A stretch of DNA of 64,000 nt from Phytoactinopolyspora mesophila (lineage in GTDB: Bacteria > Actinomycetota > Actinomycetes > Jiangellales > Jiangellaceae), in contig NZ_WLZY01000002.1 in assembly GCF_010122465.1 (NCBI RefSeq), positions 75,076-139,075 on the forward strand, given 5' to 3'. Positions 59,268 through 64,000 of this stretch are shown here, piece by piece. Made by a program: the position numbers and the translations under genes. The stretch's first letter is position 1, and every line of letters starts with the position of its first letter. Below the pieces are notes generated by a model, which saw only the letters and a program-made list of their open reading frames with translations, searched no databases and was not told the DNA's origin.

Positions 59268-60958
59268 GCGAGACGACGACGCCGGTACTGCGGTATCGCT
59301 CGTTCGGCGTGACGTTTCCAACCGAGCAGGGCGACGTCGAGGCGGTCCGCGGGCTCGACCTGGACCTGTTCCCGGGAGAGGTTCTGGCGTTGGTGGGCGA
59401 GTCTGGTTCAGGCAAGACCGTGACCTCGCTGGCAGCACTCGGCCTCCTGCCGGCCTCGGCGCGGGTCCGGGGAACCGTGGAGCTCAACGGGCGTAACGTC
59501 CTCGACCTACGCGGTGAGCAGTTGCGCCGGCTGCGCGGCGACGAGGCATCCATGGTGTTCCAGGAGCCGATGACCGCGCTGAACCCGCTCGTGCGGGTAG
59601 GGCGGCAGGTCGCCGAGGTGCTGACCAACCACACGGAGTTGTCCCGGGATGCCGCCGCCACCCGCGCGGTCGAGCTGCTGCGGCAAGTGGACATTCCAGA
59701 ACCGGAGCGCCGGGCCGCCTACTTCCCCCACGAACTGTCCGGCGGGCAGCGGCAGCGGGTCATGATCGCGATGGCGCTGGCCTGCAATCCCGACGTGATA
59801 GTGGCCGATGAGCCGACCACCGCGCTCGACGTGACCGTGCAGGCCGGCGTGCTCGAGCTGCTCCGAGATCTGCGACGAGACCACGGCGTGGCGATACTCA
59901 TGGTCACCCACAACATGGGCGTCGTCGCCGATATCGCCGACCGGGTGGCGGTCATGTATCGCGGCGACCTCGTGGAGACGGGGACGGCGCGGTCGGTGCT
60001 GCTCGAGCCCGCACACGAGTACACCCGGTCCCTGCTGGGCGCGGTACCAGTGCTGCCCCGGCTCGAGGTGGATGTTCCCTCGAGCCGGGGCGAACAATCC
60101 GACGACGGTCATCCCAAGCCGGACAGGGTGGAGACACCTGCGTTGCGTCTCGACCAGGTGGTGGTGGAGTTCGGTGCCCGCGGGAAACGGTTCACCGCCG
60201 TCGACGGGGTAGACCTGCGGATCCACGCCGGTGAGTTCGTCGGACTGGTCGGTGAGTCCGGCTCCGGGAAGTCCACGATCGGTCGCTGCGCACTCGGACT
60301 GGTCCGCCCGTCGGCCGGAACGGTGCGGCTGTTCGGTGCTGACCCGGCGTCGTTCCGCGGCCGCGCCGCGCGCGCCGCCCGGCGCCGGCTCGGCGTGATC
60401 CTGCAGGATCCGGCGGCATCGCTCGATCCGCGGATGTCCGTCGGTGACAGCATCGCCGAGCCCATGGTGGTCCACCACACGCACCGGCGCCGTGAGCGAG
60501 CCGCCCGGGTGGCCGAGTTGCTCGAGAGTGTGCACCTGCCGGCATCGACAGCCGCAAGGTACCCGCATGAACTCTCCGGCGGGCAACGGCAGCGGGTCAG
60601 CTTGGCTCGGGCCTTGGCGCTGGACCCGGAACTGCTCATCGCCGACGAGCCGACCAGCGCGCTTGACGTGTCAGTGCAAGCCAGCGTGCTCGCGGTACTT
60701 GCCGAGCTGCAAGAGCGCTACGCGTTCGGTTGCCTGTTCATCAGCCACGACCTGGCCGTCGTCGACTCTCTGACGCACCGGGTCGCGGTCATGTACGCGG
60801 GCCGGATCGTCGAGCAGGGGCCGACCCGCCGGGTGCTGACGGCGCCGCGTGATCCGTACACACATCGTTTGCTCACCGCCGCGCCCGTTCCCGACCCGGT
60901 GGAGCAGCAGGATCGGCGCCAGGCGTGGCTGGCCGCACACCGGGCTCCGGCCGCATGA
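59264..60958 (+). CDS. ABC transporter ATP-binding protein, fused DppD-DppF
   Basis: A 564-residue protein with two complete nucleotide-binding domains in tandem. Domain 1: GESGSGKTVT, ELSGGQRQRVMIAM, VIVADEPTTALD. Domain 2: GESGSGKSTIG, ELSGGQRQRVSLARA, LLIADEPTSALD. The fusion replaces the separate DppD and DppF subunits, a known variant (GsiA-like). The DppF half keeps the C-terminal peptide-importer extension. Overlaps both neighbours by 4 nt. Confidence 0.95.
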   Translation: MSETTTPVLRYRSFGVTFPTEQGDVEAVRGLDLDLFPGEVLALVGESGSGKTVTSLAALGLLPASARVRGTVELNGRNVLDLRGEQLRRLRGDEASMVFQEPMTALNPLVRVGRQVAEVLTNHTELSRDAAATRAVELLRQVDIPEPERRAAYFPHELSGGQRQRVMIAMALACNPDVIVADEPTTALDVTVQAGVLELLRDLRRDHGVAILMVTHNMGVVADIADRVAVMYRGDLVETGTARSVLLEPAHEYTRSLLGAVPVLPRLEVDVPSSRGEQSDDGHPKPDRVETPALRLDQVVVEFGARGKRFTAVDGVDLRIHAGEFVGLVGESGSGKSTIGRCALGLVRPSAGTVRLFGADPASFRGRAARAARRRLGVILQDPAASLDPRMSVGDSIAEPMVVHHTHRRRERAARVAELLESVHLPASTAARYPHELSGGQRQRVSLARALALDPELLIADEPTSALDVSVQASVLAVLAELQERYAFGCLFISHDLAVVDSLTHRVAVMYAGRIVEQGPTRRVLTAPRDPYTHRLLTAAPVPDPVEQQDRRQAWLAAHRAPAA

Positions 60959-61893
60959 CGGCTGTCGCACAGGTGGTCGGAGTCGATCTCGGTGGCACCA
61001 AGACCCGGTTCGTGCTGACCTGCGAGGATCTGACTGTGCGGGCCGGGCTCACCCGCCCGACGCCGGCCCTCGACGGCGCCGATGCGATGCTCACCACGGT
61101 GGTGGAGGGTGTCCGGGAGCTGGTTCGCGCCCGCGGGCCGGTAGCCGCGGTGGGCATCGGGACCGCGGGTGTCGTCGATCACGCCGGGGGCCGGATCGTG
61201 GCGGCCAGCGATTCGTTCAGTGGCTGGGCGGGTACCAACGTCGTCGACGTTCTGCGGGCGGAACTCGACGTGCCGGTCGTGCTGGAGAACGACGTCAACG
61301 CTTTCCTGTACGGCGAACGCAGCGGGGGCGCGGCTCGCGGACTACGCGACGTCATGGGGATCAGTCTCGGCACTGGCGTAGGCGGCGCGATCGTCCTCGA
61401 CGGCCAGCTGTTCCGGGGCCGGCTCGGCGGCGCCGGCGAGATCGGTCATGTGCCCGGTTTCGGTGATGAGATGTGCACCTGCGGGCAGCGCGGTCACCTC
61501 GAGACGCTGGCGTCCGGGCGTGCGATCGCCCGGCGCTACCGGCAACACACCGGCGTCGATGTGGACGCGGCAGACGTCGCCGGGCTCGCCCGCGGTGGTG
61601 ATCCGGCCGCGACCCGGACGCTCGCCGAGGCGGGGCAGGGTGTGGCACAGGCGGCGCTGATGGTGGCCGGCATCCTGGATGTACACGACGTCGTCGTCGG
61701 AGGTGGTGTGGCCCAGGCGTGGGACGTGCTGGGCGTCCACGTGCGGAGCGCCCTTGCGCAGGCGGAACCGGTGGGTGGGGCGACCATCACCATCCGCCGG
61801 GGCGAGCTCGGCGGAGACGCCGCGGCGATCGGGGCAGCGGCCCTGGCGCGATGCCGTTTTGCGCTCCCCGTCACTTCAGGTCGCGCCGGGTGA
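60955..61893 (+). CDS. ROK-family sugar kinase
   Basis: A 312-residue ROK kinase (glucokinase or N-acylhexosamine kinase type). Phosphate-binding VGVDLGGTKTRF, the sugar and catalytic Asp in VVLENDVNAFLYGE, and GISLGTGVGGAIVLDG are intact. The zinc motif reads CTCGQRGHLE with His in place of the usual third Cys, but GEIGHVPG keeps the partner His. ATG 60955 overlaps the ATPase stop. It presumably phosphorylates the sugar brought in by this importer, with glucose, ManNAc and GlcNAc as candidates. Convergent overlap of 23 nt with the next gene. Confidence 0.92.
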   Translation: MTAVAQVVGVDLGGTKTRFVLTCEDLTVRAGLTRPTPALDGADAMLTTVVEGVRELVRARGPVAAVGIGTAGVVDHAGGRIVAASDSFSGWAGTNVVDVLRAELDVPVVLENDVNAFLYGERSGGAARGLRDVMGISLGTGVGGAIVLDGQLFRGRLGGAGEIGHVPGFGDEMCTCGQRGHLETLASGRAIARRYRQHTGVDVDAADVAGLARGGDPAATRTLAEAGQGVAQAALMVAGILDVHDVVVGGGVAQAWDVLGVHVRSALAQAEPVGGATITIRRGELGGDAAAIGAAALARCRFALPVTSGRAG

Positions 61894-62674
61894 AAGCCAC
61901 CACTCCGACGGCGATCACCGGAACGATGACCAGGAACGGTGCTCCGATCGCCTGCAGCGTCCATCCTTCCGTGAGCGGCGACGGCTGAAGGAACCAGTCC
62001 CACGGCGACATCCAGCTGATGCTCCCGAAGAGATCGACAAAACCGGAGAGCCCGAAGATGACGTAGGTGATCGTGGCGAGTCCGGCGCCAGCGGCGATCG
62101 CCGCCGCCTTGCTTCCGGTGGCGGCCCCGGCGGCGAAGGTCACCGAAGCGAACAGCAGCGCCATGAGGAAGGTCGCGACGCCGGTGGCAGCCAGATTCCC
62201 GACGCCGAGGTCGTCGAGCTCGAACGGCGAACGTAGCGCCACCAGCACCGCCGTCCCGACGAACGTCAGCAGCGCCAGCAGGATGCCGGTTCCGGCGAAG
62301 CGTTCGAGGGCGACCCGCCACCGGTGCACCGGATTGGCCAGCAGCGCCTCGAGGGTCCCCTCGCGCTCGGCACCGGCGATGCTCCAGGAGGCAACCCCGA
62401 TACTGAACACCAGCAACAGGATCGGGAAGATGTTGGAGAAGAACTGGCTGTTCAGATATCCCGCCGGGGTGGTGATGCCGTCGGCGGCGCCCATCATCTG
62501 GGTGACGCCTTCCGGCAGGGATTCCATGAACTCGTCGAAGCCCGCGCCGGCATCCTTGACCGCGGGATAGCTTGCGGCGGTGATCGCCGCGAGCGCGGCG
62601 ACGGCCAGCGACCAGAACAGCGTGCCTCGGCGGCGCTCGCGCAACATCTGGCCGAGAATGGCGCCTCGAGCCAT
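61871..62674 (-). CDS. ABC-2 type transporter permease
   Basis: A 267-residue membrane subunit with six helices. ERRRGTLFWSLAVAALAAIT at the N-terminus, and AGAEREGTLEALLANPVHRW, the conserved cytosolic loop of ABC-2 exporters. Its ATG shares one base with the ATPase stop (TGATG). Its 3' end overlaps the ROK kinase by 23 nt. Substrate unknown, and drug or lipid export is usual for the family. Confidence 0.92.
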   Translation of the reverse strand: MARGAILGQMLRERRRGTLFWSLAVAALAAITAASYPAVKDAGAGFDEFMESLPEGVTQMMGAADGITTPAGYLNSQFFSNIFPILLLVFSIGVASWSIAGAEREGTLEALLANPVHRWRVALERFAGTGILLALLTFVGTAVLVALRSPFELDDLGVGNLAATGVATFLMALLFASVTFAAGAATGSKAAAIAAGAGLATITYVIFGLSGFVDLFGSISWMSPWDWFLQPSPLTEGWTLQAIGAPFLVIVPVIAVGVVAFTRRDLK

Positions 62675-63576
62675 CAGGTGTTCTCCTTCTCGCCGTCACG
62701 GTAGTACTCGAAGAAGACGTCTTCGAGATCGTCGTCATGGCTGACGATCCGCTCGACCCGGTGCCCGGCCACCCGATCGACAAGAGCAGCGACGCTGCCG
62801 TCGACCACCACTCGCGCGGTCCCGCCGTCGATGACGACTTCGGATACGCCTTCGACGTCGTCGAGCAGGCCGGCCGGAACGTCGTCAGCGAACCGAAGCT
62901 CCAGCCGCTGCCTGGCGACGTCGCGGAGATTGAAGATAGTGTCCTCGTGGACCAGCACGCCACGCCGGAGAATGCCGATGCGATCGGCGATGTCTTCGAC
63001 CTCGGGAAGCGTGTGTGAGGAGTAGAGGACGCTTGCGCCGGCATCTCTTCGGGCCCGGACCAGCGAGAGCACGTCTCGCTGCAGCAGTGGATCGAGACCT
63101 GCGGTCGGCTCATCGAGGATCAGCACGTCCGGATCGTGCATGAACGCCTGCACGATCGCCACCTTGCGCCGGTTTCCGGTGGAGAGCTGGCCGATCTTGC
63201 GCGACGGATCGAGACTCAGCCGGTCACATAGATCCTGGATGGTCGGCCACGCCGGTCCGCCGCGCAGCTTGGCGTACCACGTGAGCAGGTTACGCACCCG
63301 AAGCCCGCGGTCGAGGGTGACATCGCCGCCGACGTAACCCACCCGGCTGCGAATGTCGAGTTCGCGAGCATGTCCGCCGAGCACTCCCACCCGTCCCTCG
63401 GTCGGATTGATGAAGCCCAGCAGGGCTCTGATGGTGGTGGTCTTGCCGGCCCCGTTGGGGCCCAGCAGCCCGTAAATCTCACCGGCGCTCACCTGCAGGT
63501 TCAGGTCCTTGACCGCAGTCAGGTTTCCGAACCGCTTGGTCAGCCCGTCGACAGAGACCAAGGTTCTCTCGGGCAC
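62674..63576 (-). CDS. ABC-2 type transporter ATP-binding protein
   Basis: A 300-residue ATPase: Walker A GPNGAGKTTT, signature LSTGNRRKVAIVQAF (a variant of LSGG with STGN), Walker B VLILDEPTAGLD, H-loop SSHTLPEVE. The C-terminal 80 residues are the regulatory extension found in ABC-2 exporters. GTG 63576 is chosen because GAGAGGAG lies 5 nt upstream. Two ATG codons further upstream (63594, 63609) are in frame. Confidence 0.92.
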   Translation of the reverse strand: MPERTLVSVDGLTKRFGNLTAVKDLNLQVSAGEIYGLLGPNGAGKTTTIRALLGFINPTEGRVGVLGGHARELDIRSRVGYVGGDVTLDRGLRVRNLLTWYAKLRGGPAWPTIQDLCDRLSLDPSRKIGQLSTGNRRKVAIVQAFMHDPDVLILDEPTAGLDPLLQRDVLSLVRARRDAGASVLYSSHTLPEVEDIADRIGILRRGVLVHEDTIFNLRDVARQRLELRFADDVPAGLLDDVEGVSEVVIDGGTARVVVDGSVAALVDRVAGHRVERIVSHDDDLEDVFFEYYRDGEKENT

Positions 63577-63691
63577 ATGAGCTCCTCTCGTCATGATCGC
63601 GGTACCCACAATGCCGTATTTGCCACTCTCGTGAGCACTGGCAGCTCAGAGATTTTCGGAGCGGTCCATGCACCAGGGATAATGGGCGCCG

Positions 63692-64000
63692 ATGACCGAG
63701 CTGACAAGTACACCCGCACAGGCGCTAAGCCTCGGTGCCCTGAGCATCGATCCACCAGTGGTTCTCGCGCCGATGGCCGGTGTGACCAACGCGGCGTTCC
63801 GGCAGCTCTGCGCCGAGCAAGGCGCCGGCCTCTATGTCTGCGAGATGATCACCTCGCGGGGGATCGTGGAGCGCGACGAGAAGAGCCTCGGCATGCTCGT
63901 CTTCGCCGATGCCGAGGCGGTGCGCTCCGTGCAGTTGTACGGCGTCGACCCGCATTACGTGGGCGAGGCGGTGAAGATCCTGGCCGGCGACTACGGCGTG
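63692..64000 (+). CDS. dusB: tRNA-dihydrouridine synthase DusB, N-terminal part
   Basis: The first 103 codons of a gene cut by the window edge. After ATG 63692 comes LSIDPPVVLAPMAGVTNAAF, the FMN-binding start of the Dus barrel, then GAGLYVCEMITSRGI and VQLYGVDPHYVGEAVKIL. DusB reduces uridines in tRNA to dihydrouridine using FMN and NADPH. Divergent from the ABC-2 operon. Confidence 0.93.
   Translation, partial: MTELTSTPAQALSLGALSIDPPVVLAPMAGVTNAAFRQLCAEQGAGLYVCEMITSRGIVERDEKSLGMLVFADAEAVRSVQLYGVDPHYVGEAVKILAGDYGV

Overview
The window is high-GC actinobacterial DNA. Coding frames show a strong G/C third-position bias, GTG starts are common, and many neighbouring genes overlap by 4 nt. The gene orders DUF3097-hrcA-dnaJ-rsmE, HIT-phoH-ybeY-corC-cytidine-deaminase-like-era, recO-uppS, zur/znuABC and glyS-dusB are standard chromosomal blocks of Actinobacteria. 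The content resembles the Jiangella/Phytoactinopolyspora group, but that is inference from gene content only. I see no phage, plasmid, rRNA, tRNA or CRISPR locus. No gene-free stretch exceeds about 300 bases.

Layout. 0-4 kb: heat-shock block (CIRCE operator, hrcA, dnaJ, rsmE). 4-7.2 kb, minus strand: SigE-family sigma factor with a GerMN/Gmad2 membrane protein, and an LCP cell-wall enzyme. 7.3-14.8 kb: HIT, phoH, ybeY, corC-like, degenerate cytidine deaminase, zinc-ribbon membrane protein, era. 14.8-19.4 kb: two DJ-1-superfamily genes (one fused to an AraC regulator), a sirtuin, and leuA behind a leucine-rich leader peptide. 19.5-30.6 kb: a PD-(D/E)XK (DUF559-like) protein gene lying between two copies of a palindrome, then a signalling/transport cluster: a response regulator fused to a class III nucleotide cyclase, an ABC ATPase with two tandem paralogous FtsX-type permeases, a histidine kinase, a LuxR-type regulator and a REC-only protein. 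30.6-33.4 kb: MBL-fold hydrolase overlapping a cyclic-nucleotide-binding protein, then a VapBC-type toxin-antitoxin pair with a perfect operator palindrome. 33.5-41.3 kb: unknown protein, acetamidase/formamidase, an Rrf2 regulator with two matching 23-bp operators, MFS exporter, RidA, AhpD-like protein, PBP4-type DacB. 41.6-46.6 kb: recO, uppS, amidase, alcohol dehydrogenase, arginase-like protein. 46.6-52.7 kb: zinc uptake system znuABC with Zur and a Zur box, DUF6703 protein, ABM protein, YibE/F protein. 52.8-64 kb: glyS, a ROK regulator divergent from a peptide-family ABC importer with a ROK kinase, an ABC-2 exporter, and the start of dusB.

The most unusual feature is a set of long intergenic palindromes. 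Three (19.5, 20.6, 30.0 kb) are clear homologues of about 65-72 bp with CGTTGATCATGGGCA ends and stem-preserving differences inside. A fourth (4.1 kb) keeps the ends only. Several others (6.0, 13.7, 36.1, 45.5 kb) are unrelated in the interior but carry TGATC near the tips. Two homologous copies bracket the DUF559-like gene, which suggests a dispersed hairpin element possibly linked to that protein.

A second theme is possible cyclic-nucleotide signalling: a cyclase-output response regulator at 20.8 kb and a cNMP-binding protein with an MBL hydrolase at 31 kb lie on either side of the ABC/two-component cluster. Co-function is inference.
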